From assembly GCA_946223075.1 (NCBI GenBank), contig CAMILZ010000009.1:10319-74318 (forward strand): a stretch of 64,000 bases of DNA, given 5' to 3'. The translations under genes were made by a program, and so were the position numbers. The notes under the pieces are model-generated. The model saw only the letters and a program-made list of their open reading frames with translations. It was not told the DNA's origin and did not search any database. Position 1 is the stretch's first letter. Each line of letters opens with the position of its first letter. Below, piece after piece: positions 16,839-25,647 of this stretch. This DNA is from an uncultured Dermabacteraceae bacterium (GTDB lineage: Bacteria > Actinomycetota > Actinomycetes > Actinomycetales > Dermabacteraceae).

Positions 16839-18335
16839 ATGTCGAACATCCCCGTGACACACGCCCGCGCCCCCAAGAAGCGCGGCCGTACGCTTCTCCT
16901 CCTCCTCGTGGCCATCGCTGTCGTGATCGCGCTCGTCGTGACCGGCGGCTCGTTTGCCTATGCCAAGCAGTTCGAAGGCAAGGCACTGCCCGGCACGACC
17001 GTGAGTGGAGCCGACGTTTCAGGAAAGACCGCCGAGGAAATTCGCTCGATCGTCGAGAAGGACACGAGCGGCGTGAAGGTCACCGTTGAGGCGGGCGACG
17101 AACGCACAACAGTACCGCTCGAAGAAGTGGGCGCACACATCGACGTCGACAAGACCGTTGAAAAGGCCCTTTCTCGCGAATCGAGCATTCCTTCGGTTGT
17201 CAGTGCAGCGCTGAGCGGCAAGCACGATGTCACCCCAGTTGTCACCGTAGATGAAGAGAAAGCTCGCGCCTACGCCGAGTCGCTCGTCCCTGAAAACGAG
17301 GTCGAGCCGGTCGACGCAGAAATCGTGCAGGACGATGAGACCAAAGAGTTCTCCGTAGTCGAGTCGAAGGCTGGCAAGGGTGTCGACCCCTCTGAGTTCG
17401 TCGCAAGCGTGAAGAAGAATGCGCCCGAGCTCAAAGATTTCACCGTGACCCAGGAGTTCACGAGCATCGAACCTCAGCTCGACACCGCCAAGGCCAACGA
17501 GGCGCTTGAGACTCTCGAAGGCATGCTCAAGAGCTCGATGGTCGTGACCGGCCCGGAGGATAAAACCTTCGAGGTCAAGCGCAAGGACCGCCTGCGTTTC
17601 GTGTCGATCACCCCGAACGACAAGGGCGACAACTTCGAGATCAGCATCGATCAAGAAAAAGTCGACACGTACGTCGGGAAGATCGCCGACAAGGTTGCCA
17701 TGACAAAGAAGGACGGCATCGTCGAGGTCGCCGAGGACGGCTCGCGCACCGAGGTCTCCCCCGGCAAGGACGGCGTCAAGGTGACGAATCAGAAGGACAT
17801 CACCGAGAAGCTGACCCACGCGCTCTCCTCGGGCGAGAACCTCGATATCGCCATGACCACCGAGGTCGAGAAGGCCGAGGTCAAGGAAAAGAAGGTTGAG
17901 AAGGCCCCTGTGGACCCCGAAAAGGTTCCCAGCGAGCTTCCCTCCTACGCTCCCGCCGAGGCTCGCAACGGTGAGAAGTGGATCGATATCAACCTCGCGA
18001 ACAAGACCGTGACCGCCTACGTGGGCGACAAGGCCGCGTGGGGCCCCGTCTCCGTCGTGGATGGCGGCAAGGGCACCGAAACGCCCACGGGTGAGTACGA
18101 GATCTGGCACCGCACCGAGGTGCAAAACATGGGCTGCACGCCGCGATACGACTACTGCACGAAGGGCGTCAAGTACAACCAGTTCTTCCATAAGGGATAC
18201 GCCCTCCACTCGGCACCGTGGCGTTCGAGCTTCGGTTACTCCGGCTCCCACGGCTGCATCAACATGCGGGTGAAGGACGCGAAGTGGCTGTTCGAGTGGG
18301 CGAGCCTCGGCACGAAGGTTGTCTCCCACCGATAA
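16839..18335 (+). CDS. L,D-transpeptidase with VanW-type/PG-binding N-terminal domain
   Basis: This 498-residue protein makes or modifies 3-3 cross-links in peptidoglycan. A basic start (about 20 residues) is followed by one membrane helix (about 19-43), so it is probably anchored with its bulk outside. Residues about 50-330 form a Glu/Lys/Val-rich region resembling repeated PG_binding_4 domains. The C-terminal YkuD domain carries SGSHGCINM with H471 and nucleophile C473. The start ATG follows AAGGA with fair spacing. It is divergent from ribF and convergent with truB, splitting the usual truB-ribF pair. An A/T-rich stretch at about 16770-16800 upstream probably carries its promoter. Confidence 0.92.
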   Translation: MSNIPVTHARAPKKRGRTLLLLLVAIAVVIALVVTGGSFAYAKQFEGKALPGTTVSGADVSGKTAEEIRSIVEKDTSGVKVTVEAGDERTTVPLEEVGAHIDVDKTVEKALSRESSIPSVVSAALSGKHDVTPVVTVDEEKARAYAESLVPENEVEPVDAEIVQDDETKEFSVVESKAGKGVDPSEFVASVKKNAPELKDFTVTQEFTSIEPQLDTAKANEALETLEGMLKSSMVVTGPEDKTFEVKRKDRLRFVSITPNDKGDNFEISIDQEKVDTYVGKIADKVAMTKKDGIVEVAEDGSRTEVSPGKDGVKVTNQKDITEKLTHALSSGENLDIAMTTEVEKAEVKEKKVEKAPVDPEKVPSELPSYAPAEARNGEKWIDINLANKTVTAYVGDKAAWGPVSVVDGGKGTETPTGEYEIWHRTEVQNMGCTPRYDYCTKGVKYNQFFHKGYALHSAPWRSSFGYSGSHGCINMRVKDAKWLFEWASLGTKVVSHR

Positions 18336-18378
18336 CGAAGAAGCCTCGTCGTAGGCGCACTCTTCGCCGGATAGCACT

Positions 18379-18412
18379 CGCCCCCGCTGCGCTCATGATC
18401 GCGGCGGGGGCG
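18379..18412. terminator. Hairpin between L,D-transpeptidase gene and truB
   Basis: The 13-nt arms 18379-18391 and 18400-18412 pair (CGCCCCCGC/GCGGGGGCG plus an inner GCG/CGC after one mismatch) around an 8-nt loop. The genes on either side converge. A short TTGCT follows on the plus strand, so it is likely a terminator with a weak T-tract. Confidence 0.75.
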
Positions 18413-18439
18413 TTGCTATGCTTCGCGAGTCGTAGGGGG

Positions 18440-19420
18440 CTACGTATCTTGGAAAGCACGTGGAGCGGGCGGAATCACGGTTGCACTCTTGAGCAGGCCC
18501 TTCTTCGGGGCAGGCTCGAGGATGGCGACGAGTTCGCCCGTGGGCGGAACGATCGCGGCGGCCGGGTAGGTTTCGGGTTCCGACGCTTCCGGGGCCTCAA
18601 TCCACTGCCCGTATCTGAGCGCGGTCGCTTCGCGCTCACTCACGGGATGAAGCGGAAGGAACGACGCCGCAGCCTGGCCGAGCGGGGTGAGCGAAAGCGC
18701 CTTTGAGGGATCTTCCGCTGCGCGCGGTGCGTCGCGCTTCGGAATCTGCTGGGCGTTCTCGACCGTGAATCCACCCACCCGGGTGCGCCTGAGCGCCGTG
18801 AGGTGCCCGCCCACGCCGAGCGCGGCGCCGAGGTCGCGCGCAAGCGCGCGAATGTAGGTTCCCGAGCTGCAGTCCACGACGCAGTCGACGTCGAGGTAGC
18901 CGCCTGACATGCGGGCCTCGCGGATGTCGAAACGGTCCACGCGAATGGGGCGAGCGTCGAGCTCGACGTCTTCTCCCCCGCGCACGCGCGCGTACGAGCG
19001 CACCCCGTTCACCTTGATGGCGCTCACGGCGCTCGGCACTTGCGCGATGTCGCCCGTGAGCGCAGCGATGGCGCTCTCGAGCCTCGTGCGCTCCTCGAGA
19101 ATCTCGCGAAGGTCGCTTTCCGGTGCCACGCTCCCCGTCTGTTCACCTTCAGCGTCATCCGTCACAGTCGCATGGCCGAGGCGGATCGTCGCCTCATACG
19201 TCTTGTCGAGGCCCACCGCATAAGTGAGGAGCTTCGTGCCGTGCCCGACACCGATCAGGAGGAGACCCGTGGCCGCGGGGTCGAGCGTTCCCGCGTGGCC
19301 AACCTTGCGTGTATTGAGGTGGTAGCGCATACGCGCAACCACGTCGTGGCTCGTGAGACCCGCGGGTTTGTCGAGCAGGAGGAAACCGTGAGGCCCCTCT
19401 CCAGCGCGCTTTTTACTCAT
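18440..19420 (-). CDS. truB: tRNA pseudouridine(55) synthase
   Basis: This protein of about 326 residues makes pseudouridine 55 in the T-loop of tRNAs. The catalytic Asp lies in the GHAGTLDPAATG motif, and the opening FLLLDKPAGLTSHDVV block is typical. The ATG at 19420 overlaps the rbfA stop region by a few bases; an ATG just upstream (19423) is equally possible and the frame stays open further. A Pro/Glu/Ala linker before the C-terminal domain contains a dispersed 10-mer copy. It follows rbfA, the normal order. Confidence 0.94.
   Translation of the reverse strand: MSKKRAGEGPHGFLLLDKPAGLTSHDVVARMRYHLNTRKVGHAGTLDPAATGLLLIGVGHGTKLLTYAVGLDKTYEATIRLGHATVTDDAEGEQTGSVAPESDLREILEERTRLESAIAALTGDIAQVPSAVSAIKVNGVRSYARVRGGEDVELDARPIRVDRFDIREARMSGGYLDVDCVVDCSSGTYIRALARDLGAALGVGGHLTALRRTRVGGFTVENAQQIPKRDAPRAAEDPSKALSLTPLGQAAASFLPLHPVSEREATALRYGQWIEAPEASEPETYPAAAIVPPTGELVAILEPAPKKGLLKSATVIPPAPRAFQDT
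18579..18588 (+). repeat. Dispersed 10-mer TCCGACGCTT, copy 3
   Basis: An exact copy. In truB it is read as Glu-Ala-Ser-Glu in a Pro/Glu-rich linker. Confidence 0.8.
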
Positions 19421-19865
19421 CATCCTCGTCGTCATTCTCGAGGTGCTCACCTGGCACGCGGTACGGATCGGCTTCGCCCGCAAACTGCTTGCCGGCACGC
19501 TCACGTTCGAGCTCGCTATCGCGGTGGCGGGCTTCGACGAGGAGATCTTCGATCGTCTTCGAGGTTTCGGGGATCGTATCCTCGAAAAACTCGAGAGAGG
19601 GCGTCAGGCGCGCGGTGATGCCGCGGCCCACAGCGCTTCGCAGCATGCCCTTCGCGGCTTTAAGTGCGGCGGCAGTCCCCGCGCGCTCTTCGTCGGTTCC
19701 ATACACGGTGTAAAAAATCGACGCGTGTTGACCGTCACCCGTGAGACGCACGTCGGTGATCGTCACGAATCCAAGGCGCGGGTCCTTGACCTTTTCGTCG
19801 AGTGTGCGGGCAACAATCTTCTTGATCTGGTCGGCGAGGCGTCGCACGCGGGGATTGTCGTTCAT
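19413..19865 (-). CDS. rbfA: 30S ribosome-binding factor A
   Basis: This 150-residue KH-type factor is needed for late 16S rRNA maturation and growth at low temperature. Family features are the DEKVKDPRLGFVTITDV block and the later L-x-R-ELxF-like segment LTPSLEFFEDTI. The acidic tail (DDEDDE) is common in Actinobacteria. The ATG at 19865 has AGGAGA four bases upstream. It overlaps truB slightly and is separated from infB by an inserted methylase gene. Confidence 0.95.
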   Translation of the reverse strand: MNDNPRVRRLADQIKKIVARTLDEKVKDPRLGFVTITDVRLTGDGQHASIFYTVYGTDEERAGTAAALKAAKGMLRSAVGRGITARLTPSLEFFEDTIPETSKTIEDLLVEARHRDSELERERAGKQFAGEADPYRVPGEHLENDDEDDE

Positions 19866-19901
19866 GGTGTCTCCTTGAATGATGTGAAGGATCGGGGGCG
19901 C

Positions 19902-20999
19902 CTACGCCTTGCGCGCAAGCGCGATATCGCGGTCAATTGAGGCATCGACCCTGTGCCTGACGTTCATGTCCTCGCCCACGATCTCGAGCCCGTGTTTGAC
20001 GAGAATAGCGCGCACATCGTCAACGGGCGTCGTGTGGCGGTTGTAGGCGAGCGCCACGGCCCCACCGCGGGCGAGCACGCGCCCCCACGCGGGGAGGGCC
20101 TTACGCAAAAGCTCCAGTGGCGAGCGACTGAGATTCGCGCCCACCTTGGCGCCGTGCTGCACGCCGTAGGGAAGGTCCGCCACGATCACGTCGGCGCTAC
20201 GCGCCTTGAGGAAGGCGTCAAGCCCCGTCGAATCGGCAGTGTAGAGCTCGAGACTTTGCCCCTTCCCCGCTCGCTGCTCGGCCTTCGAACGTGCGAATTC
20301 GGCGTGGAAGTGCTTCCCGAGCGCTTTCTTGTTGATCGTGAGCTTCGTTTCCGAAGTCGTGTGCTTGAGTCTGTTCTCGCGCATCCACGCGGTAAGGAAC
20401 GCTCGGTAGAGTTCGGCATCTTTCTTGTCGAGATCGACTCCCACGGGGCTGAGCCCCCACATGAGCGCTTGGTTGAGCGTCGTGCCGCGACCCGCGACGG
20501 GGTCGAGCACGCGGAGGCTCCCGTCCCTGAGCGCCTCTCCCCTGCCGGCGGCGTGCGCCGCGAGGTGGAGAAGAAGCGCCGTGAACTGCTCATTCGTTTT
20601 TCCCTGATACTTCAGGGTCGAAAGCAGGGTACTCGGGTAGAGGTCGACCTCCGGAAGAGGAAGCGGCTGGAGCAAAGGAAGCGTCGGACTTTCATCCACG
20701 TAGCTGCGCTCCGCCGTGGGGGCGGGCATGCGCCCAATCTCCTCGAAGGCCGCGAACACGTGCGGGCTGAAGGCGAGCGCGAAACCGATCGCATGCTGCG
20801 TATCCTCGCCCTCCCACGCCTCATCGTCGATGTCGAGGGCGAGGAATGCGAGTCCCGCTTCCCGCAGCTCGCGCGTGTCCGTGAGGGCGCCAGGCGCGCT
20901 TTGCTCAAGCACGAAGGCAAGCTCAGCTGCCGCAAGACGCTGGGCCTCGAGCCCGTACACCCTGTTCGTGCTCGGCGCGAGGAGAACGTTGATGCGCAT
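19902..20999 (-). CDS. TRM11-like SAM-dependent RNA methyltransferase
   Basis: This protein of about 365 residues has a Rossmann-type methylase domain. DPVAGRGTTLNQ near residue 170 is the SAM-binding motif I region, and DLPYGVQHG near residue 275 is the (N/D)PPY-type catalytic motif, here D-L-P-Y. The layout resembles TRM11/UPF0020 enzymes that make N2-methylguanine in tRNA or 23S rRNA, but the N-terminal part is not a clear THUMP domain and the target is unknown. The ATG at 20999 has GGAAGAG five bases upstream. It sits between infB and rbfA, which are normally adjacent. Confidence 0.82.
   Translation of the reverse strand: MRINVLLAPSTNRVYGLEAQRLAAAELAFVLEQSAPGALTDTRELREAGLAFLALDIDDEAWEGEDTQHAIGFALAFSPHVFAAFEEIGRMPAPTAERSYVDESPTLPLLQPLPLPEVDLYPSTLLSTLKYQGKTNEQFTALLLHLAAHAAGRGEALRDGSLRVLDPVAGRGTTLNQALMWGLSPVGVDLDKKDAELYRAFLTAWMRENRLKHTTSETKLTINKKALGKHFHAEFARSKAEQRAGKGQSLELYTADSTGLDAFLKARSADVIVADLPYGVQHGAKVGANLSRSPLELLRKALPAWGRVLARGGAVALAYNRHTTPVDDVRAILVKHGLEIVGEDMNVRHRVDASIDRDIALARKA
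20679..20688 (-). repeat. Dispersed 10-mer TCCGACGCTT, copy 4
   Basis: An exact copy, read in the methylase as Ser-Pro-Thr-Leu, a third reading frame for the motif. Confidence 0.8.
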
Positions 21000-21109
21000 G
21001 ATCTCTTCCGTTTCTTTCCGTGCCATGCCGCCTGGCGAGTGTAAGCGGCGAAACGGGCGACGCCCCGGCCTGAACCGAAGCGCCGCCCGCGCATGTCACC
21101 GATCGGTGG

Positions 21110-24037
21110 TTAGTCCTTCTTCTTCTCGCGCGGCTTCTCGACCATCTCGTAGGTCGTGATGAGATCGCCTTCCTGAACATCGTTGAAGCTGCCCAGGTTG
21201 ATACCGCACTCGTAGCCCTCGCGGACCTCGGTCACGTCGTCCTTGAAACGACGCAGCCCGGCGATCTCGAGGTTCTCCGTGATGACGACACCCTGGCGCG
21301 TAATGCGGGCCTTCGCACCGCGGTTGATCGTGCCGGACATGACGAGCGAACCCGCGATATTGCCGAACTTCGAGGAGCGGAAGATCTCGCGGATCTCCGC
21401 GCTGCCCATGTCCTTCTCCTCATACTCGGGCTTGAGCATGCCGAGAAGGGCGTTCTCGATGTCCTCGATCGCGCGGTAGATGACCGAGTAGTACTTGATC
21501 TCGACGCCTTCACGCTCGGCGTACTCAGCGTTCTGCCCCTCGGCGCGAACGTTGAAGCCGATGATGACGGCATCCGACGCGACGGCAAGATTGATGTTGT
21601 TCATCGTGATCGCGCCAACGCCACGGTCGATGATGCGCAGCTGCACATCCTCGCCAACGTCGATACCGAGCAGCGCCTCTTCGAGCGCCTCGACGGAACC
21701 CGAGGCATCGCCCTTGAGGATGAGGTTGAGGGTTTCGACCTTGCCCTCTTCCATCGCGGCCTTGATGTCCTCGAGGCTCATGCGCTTGCGGCGCTTCGAG
21801 AGCTGCGCAGCGCGCTGGGCTGCCTCGCGTTTCTCGGCGATCTGGCGCGCCATGCGCTCGTCCGCGGCAACGATGAACGAGTCACCGGCGCCGGGAACCG
21901 AGCTGAGACCGAGAACCTGAACGGGGCGCGACGGGCCGGCTTCCTCAAGCTGGTTGCCGTTCTCGTCGATCATGGCGCGTACGCGGCCATGCCCCGTGCC
22001 ACACACGATCGCATCGCCCACGTGAAGCGTTCCCTGCTCAACGAGCACGGTCGCAACGGGGCCGCGGCCTCGGTCGAGGCTCGCTTCGATCGCGACACCG
22101 CGAGCGTCCTTATCCGGATTGGCCTTGAGCTCAAGTGCGGCATCCGCGGTCAGCAGCACTGCCTCGAGCAGGTCATCGATATGGAGGTTCTCGCGCGCCG
22201 AAACGTCAACGAACATCGTGTCGCCGCCGTACTCTTCAGCTACGAGGTTGTACTCGGTGAGCTGGGCGCGGATCTTGTCGGGGTTCGCGCCTTCCTTATC
22301 GATCTTGTTGACGGCCACGACGATCGGAACGTCGGCAGCCTGGGCGTGGTTGAGCGCCTCGATCGTCTGGGGCATCACGCCGTCGTCAGCGGCCACCACG
22401 AGAATCGCGATGTCGGTGACTTTCGCACCGCGGGCACGCATCGCGGTAAACGCCTCGTGGCCCGGGGTGTCGATGAACGTGATGGGGCGCATCTCGCCCT
22501 CGTGCTCCACCTGCACCTGGTAGGCACCGATGTGCTGGGTGATGCCGCCGGCCTCGCCCTGGCCCACGTTCGCGCGACGGATCGCGTCGAGGAGGCGGGT
22601 CTTACCGTGGTCGACGTGACCCATGACCGTGACGACCGGCGAGCGGGGCTCGAGGTCCTCTTCGGTCTCTTCGGCAAGTTCGCCTTCGAGGTCGATGTCG
22701 AACTGCTCGAGGAGCTCGCGCTCTTCGTCTTCCGGCGACACAATCTGGATCTTGTAGCCGAGCTCCTCGCCGAGAAGCTGGAACGTGTCCTCATCAAGCG
22801 ACTGGGTCGCGGTCGCCATCTCGCCCATCGCAAACAGGACGGTAATGAGCGACGCGGGGTTGACGTCGATGCGCTCTGCGAAATCGGTCAGGGTTGCACC
22901 GCGACGCAAGCGAATGACCGTGTTGCCATCGCCGCGCGGGATCTGCACGCCGCCCGGAGCGGGAGCCTGCATCTGCTCGAATTCTTGACGCTTGGCGCGC
23001 TTCGACTTCCGGCTCTTCGCGGGCTTACCGCCACGACCGAAGGCACCCTGGGTGCCGCCGCGACGACCGCCGCGACCGCCACCGGGACGACCACCCGGGC
23101 GACCGGGGCCGCCGCCGGGACCGCCACCCGGGCCGCCGAAACCACCGCGACCACGACCACCGCGGCCGCCGCGGCCACCATTGCCACCCGCGGGGCGACC
23201 CTGGTTCTCGGCCTGCTGCGAGTGCGCGGGCATCATGTTCGGGTTGGGGCGGGGCCCACGGTTCGACGGACGCGCGTTTCCGCGGCTCTCGCGCGAGGGA
23301 CGCGAATCACCGTCACGGCGCTGCGGGCGAGGACCGCCCTGCGATTCGCCACCGGGGCGAGGACCGGGTCGGCCACCGGGACGGGGCATCCCCTGGGAGG
23401 ACGCAAACGGGTTGTTGCCGGGGCGGCCACCGGAACGGCCACCCGGACGCGGCATCCCCTGCGAGGACGCAAACGGGTTGTTGCCGGGGCGCGCACCACC
23501 GGGGCGCGGGCCGGGGCGCGAGGCACCGGGCTTGGGGGCAGCCTGACCCGGCTTCGGCGCGGGCGATGCGTCGCCCTTGGACTCACGCGACGGCTTGGGA
23601 GCGCCGGGCTTCGGCGCGTTCGCGCGCGCACCGGGCTTCGGTGCGACACCCGGCTTCGCGGCGGGGGCGTCGCCCTGTGCCTTCGGCTTAGGCGTGGAAG
23701 CTTCTGTTTCGGCCTTCGGGGCCTGCTTTGCTTCGCTCTTCTCGGCTTTCTCAGCCGTCGGGGCGCTCGCAGGCTTCTCCTCGCTCGCCTTGACGGGCTT
23801 CTTGGGCGCCGGCTTGCGCGGCGCGGGCTTCTTGGCAGCGCCTTTGTGGTCCGACGCCTCCTCGCCCTTCTTCTTTCCCGCATCCGGGAACGCGGCGCGC
23901 ACGCGGCGAGCCACGGGTGCCTCGATCGTCGAGGACGCACTGGTCACGAATTCGCCCATGTCCTTGAGCTTCGCGAGGACTTCTTTACTTGGCATTCCCA
24001 GCTCTTTGGCGAGCTCGTGGACGCGAAGTTTAGCCAC
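21110..24037 (-). CDS. infB: Translation initiation factor IF-2
   Basis: This 975-residue GTPase delivers fMet-tRNA to the 30S subunit. After the short N-terminal IF2N domain there is a long Ala/Pro/Lys then Gly/Arg/Pro-rich linker (about 45-340), typical of Actinobacteria. The GTPase domain has GHVDHGKTRLLD (G1), DTPGHEAF (G3) and NKIDKEGA (G4), followed by domains II-IV. The GTG at 24037 is preceded by CAGGAG with four bases of spacing. It follows ylxR by about 90 bp. Two near-identical 41-bp repeats lie in the linker. Confidence 0.97.
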   Translation of the reverse strand: MAKLRVHELAKELGMPSKEVLAKLKDMGEFVTSASSTIEAPVARRVRAAFPDAGKKKGEEASDHKGAAKKPAPRKPAPKKPVKASEEKPASAPTAEKAEKSEAKQAPKAETEASTPKPKAQGDAPAAKPGVAPKPGARANAPKPGAPKPSRESKGDASPAPKPGQAAPKPGASRPGPRPGGARPGNNPFASSQGMPRPGGRSGGRPGNNPFASSQGMPRPGGRPGPRPGGESQGGPRPQRRDGDSRPSRESRGNARPSNRGPRPNPNMMPAHSQQAENQGRPAGGNGGRGGRGGRGRGGFGGPGGGPGGGPGRPGGRPGGGRGGRRGGTQGAFGRGGKPAKSRKSKRAKRQEFEQMQAPAPGGVQIPRGDGNTVIRLRRGATLTDFAERIDVNPASLITVLFAMGEMATATQSLDEDTFQLLGEELGYKIQIVSPEDEERELLEQFDIDLEGELAEETEEDLEPRSPVVTVMGHVDHGKTRLLDAIRRANVGQGEAGGITQHIGAYQVQVEHEGEMRPITFIDTPGHEAFTAMRARGAKVTDIAILVVAADDGVMPQTIEALNHAQAADVPIVVAVNKIDKEGANPDKIRAQLTEYNLVAEEYGGDTMFVDVSARENLHIDDLLEAVLLTADAALELKANPDKDARGVAIEASLDRGRGPVATVLVEQGTLHVGDAIVCGTGHGRVRAMIDENGNQLEEAGPSRPVQVLGLSSVPGAGDSFIVAADERMARQIAEKREAAQRAAQLSKRRKRMSLEDIKAAMEEGKVETLNLILKGDASGSVEALEEALLGIDVGEDVQLRIIDRGVGAITMNNINLAVASDAVIIGFNVRAEGQNAEYAEREGVEIKYYSVIYRAIEDIENALLGMLKPEYEEKDMGSAEIREIFRSSKFGNIAGSLVMSGTINRGAKARITRQGVVITENLEIAGLRRFKDDVTEVREGYECGINLGSFNDVQEGDLITTYEMVEKPREKKKD
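23385..23491 (-). repeat. Two 41-bp direct repeats in the infB linker
   Basis: The segments 23385-23425 and 23451-23491 are nearly identical and both encode Gly-Asn-Asn-Pro-Phe-Ala-Ser-Ser-Gln-Gly-Met-Pro. They are 66 bp apart, in frame, within the low-complexity Gly/Arg/Pro linker. Confidence 0.85.
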
Positions 24038-24127
24038 AATTCTCCTGTCTCGGCCGCGCCGAGCAGGCGCGGTCCACTAGTTCCTGAGGGTGCTCATTTT
24101 CGAGTACTCATCGGATGTCCATTGGTG

Positions 24128-24421
24128 TTATCCCGCTTCCAAATGTGGTTCGGCACCCCGTTCGGGGTGAGTCATCGCTTCACACGCCCTCTCGAGGGAT
24201 CCACCCTTCGCGAGAGCCGCAACGTCGACCGGCGCTCGGAAGGAGCGCTGGAAGCCGCCGCGTGTGAGAGCGAAAGCAATGCATGCGTGATCCGGATGAA
24301 CCCAGGCACCGCGCCCGTGGGCGCTTCTACTCGGGTCAACAACGAGGGTGTGGGAAGATTCCCCGCCCTCGCGGACCACGCGGATCATCGCGTCGCGGTC
24401 GCCGGTTTTCCGACATCCCAC
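24128..24421 (-). CDS. ylxR: YlxR family RNA-binding protein, start codon unclear
   Basis: This is the DUF448/YlxR protein encoded between nusA and infB in most bacteria; it binds nucleic acid and in some species modulates RNase P. Conserved features are the RTCVGCR motif at the N-terminus and the GRGAWVHP segment. The listed start is a GTG that falls inside the motif (the Val codon) and would cut off Arg-Thr-Cys. Upstream in this frame there is no ATG, GTG or TTG before a stop codon just past 24540. An ATT at 24499 has AGAGGA nine bases upstream and is a possible real start; an ATG at 24507 is in another frame. The product is sure, the 5' end is not. Confidence 0.85.
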   Translation of the reverse strand: MGCRKTGDRDAMIRVVREGGESSHTLVVDPSRSAHGRGAWVHPDHACIAFALTRGGFQRSFRAPVDVAALAKGGSLERACEAMTHPERGAEPHLEAG

Positions 24422-24627
24422 GCACGTGCGAGAGGGACGATGCGCCGAACGCGAGAGCCGTGGCGAGGGTGAACTCGACGGGGAAGGGCTCTCGGTAATA
24501 GCGGCATTTCCTCTCGAATACGAATGATCAGCTCTCCCAGTCTACCCCCGGCATGCGACACGGCAGCGAATTGCTCTCGCCGCCGTGCGCACTATCACGT
24601 GAGGAGCCGGTCTTTCGCCCCCGCCGC

Positions 24628-25596
24628 TCAGTGTTCCTGACCTTCGGTGCGGATGTCGATCCGCCATCCCGTAAGCTTCGCGGCGAGTCGAGCGTTCTGC
24701 CCCTCCTTGCCAATCGCGAGGGAAAGCTGATTCTCAGGCACGACCGCGCGCACCTGGCGGTTGACTTCGTCGGTCACGACTACGGAGGCCACGCGCGCGG
24801 GACTGAGAGCGTTACCGACGTACGTCGCGGGGTTGTCATCGAAGTCGACGATGTCGATCTTTTCGCCCTCGAGCTCGCTCATGACGGAGCGTACACGCGC
24901 ACCCATGGGGCCGATGCACGCGCCTTTGGCGTTGACGCCCTCGACGTTGGCCCGCACCGCCATCTTCGTGCGGTGCCCCGACTCGCGCGCGAGGGCCACA
25001 ATCTCGACCGTGCCGTCGGCGATTTCTGGGACTTCGAGCTCGAATAGCCTGCGCACGAAGTTCGGATGGGTGCGCGAGAGCGTGATCGAGGGACCTTTCG
25101 GGCCACGGCGGGTGTCGACAACGTAGGCGCGGATGCGCTTACCGTGGGGGTAGCTTTCGCCGGGCACCTGTTCGTGCGGCGGAAGGAGAGCCTCGACGGT
25201 GCCGAGGTCGACCTGCACCATGCGAGCGTCGCGTCCCTGCTGGATGACGCCCGAGACGATGTCGTCGGAACGACCCGCGAACTCGCCGAGAACGGCTTCA
25301 TCCTCGAGCGCACGAATGCGCTGGAAGATCACCTGGCGCGCGATCGAGGCGGCCACGCGGCCGAATCCTTCTGGGGTGTCGTCCCACTCCTCGACTTCGC
25401 CGTCAACATCGACGTCGCGGGCGATAACCGTGACCATGCCCGTCTTCGAGTCGATCTCCACTCGCGCGTCGCGCGCGGGATGGGGCGTGTGCTGGTAGGC
25501 AGCAAGAAGGGCACTCGAGATCGCCTCGAGGAGAACCTCCATGCTTATCTCGCGTTCGCGTTCGAGCGCACGAAGCGCTCCCATATCGATATCCAT
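24628..25596 (-). CDS. nusA: Transcription termination/antitermination protein NusA
   Basis: This 322-residue RNA polymerase-binding factor controls pausing, termination and antitermination. It has the N-terminal NusA domain, an S1 domain (QVDLGTVEALLPPHEQ) and two KH domains (CIGPMGARVRSVM; LAIGKEGQNARLAAKLTG). The C-terminal acidic repeats are absent, as usual in Actinobacteria. The ATG has GGAGC upstream. It follows rimP by about 50 bp on the same strand, the standard rimP-nusA-ylxR-infB order. Confidence 0.96.
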   Translation of the reverse strand: MDIDMGALRALEREREISMEVLLEAISSALLAAYQHTPHPARDARVEIDSKTGMVTVIARDVDVDGEVEEWDDTPEGFGRVAASIARQVIFQRIRALEDEAVLGEFAGRSDDIVSGVIQQGRDARMVQVDLGTVEALLPPHEQVPGESYPHGKRIRAYVVDTRRGPKGPSITLSRTHPNFVRRLFELEVPEIADGTVEIVALARESGHRTKMAVRANVEGVNAKGACIGPMGARVRSVMSELEGEKIDIVDFDDNPATYVGNALSPARVASVVVTDEVNRQVRAVVPENQLSLAIGKEGQNARLAAKLTGWRIDIRTEGQEH

Positions 25597-25647
25597 TGCG
25601 TGCTCCTTATGCTCTGTTCTTCAATTATGTGCGGTGGCTGTCCGGGA

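Noticed and set aside
21989..24472. A long plus-strand open frame of 827 codons opposite infB
   Set aside because: It is low-complexity (Thr/Ala/Gly/Arg runs) created by the infB linker read backwards; infB is intact.
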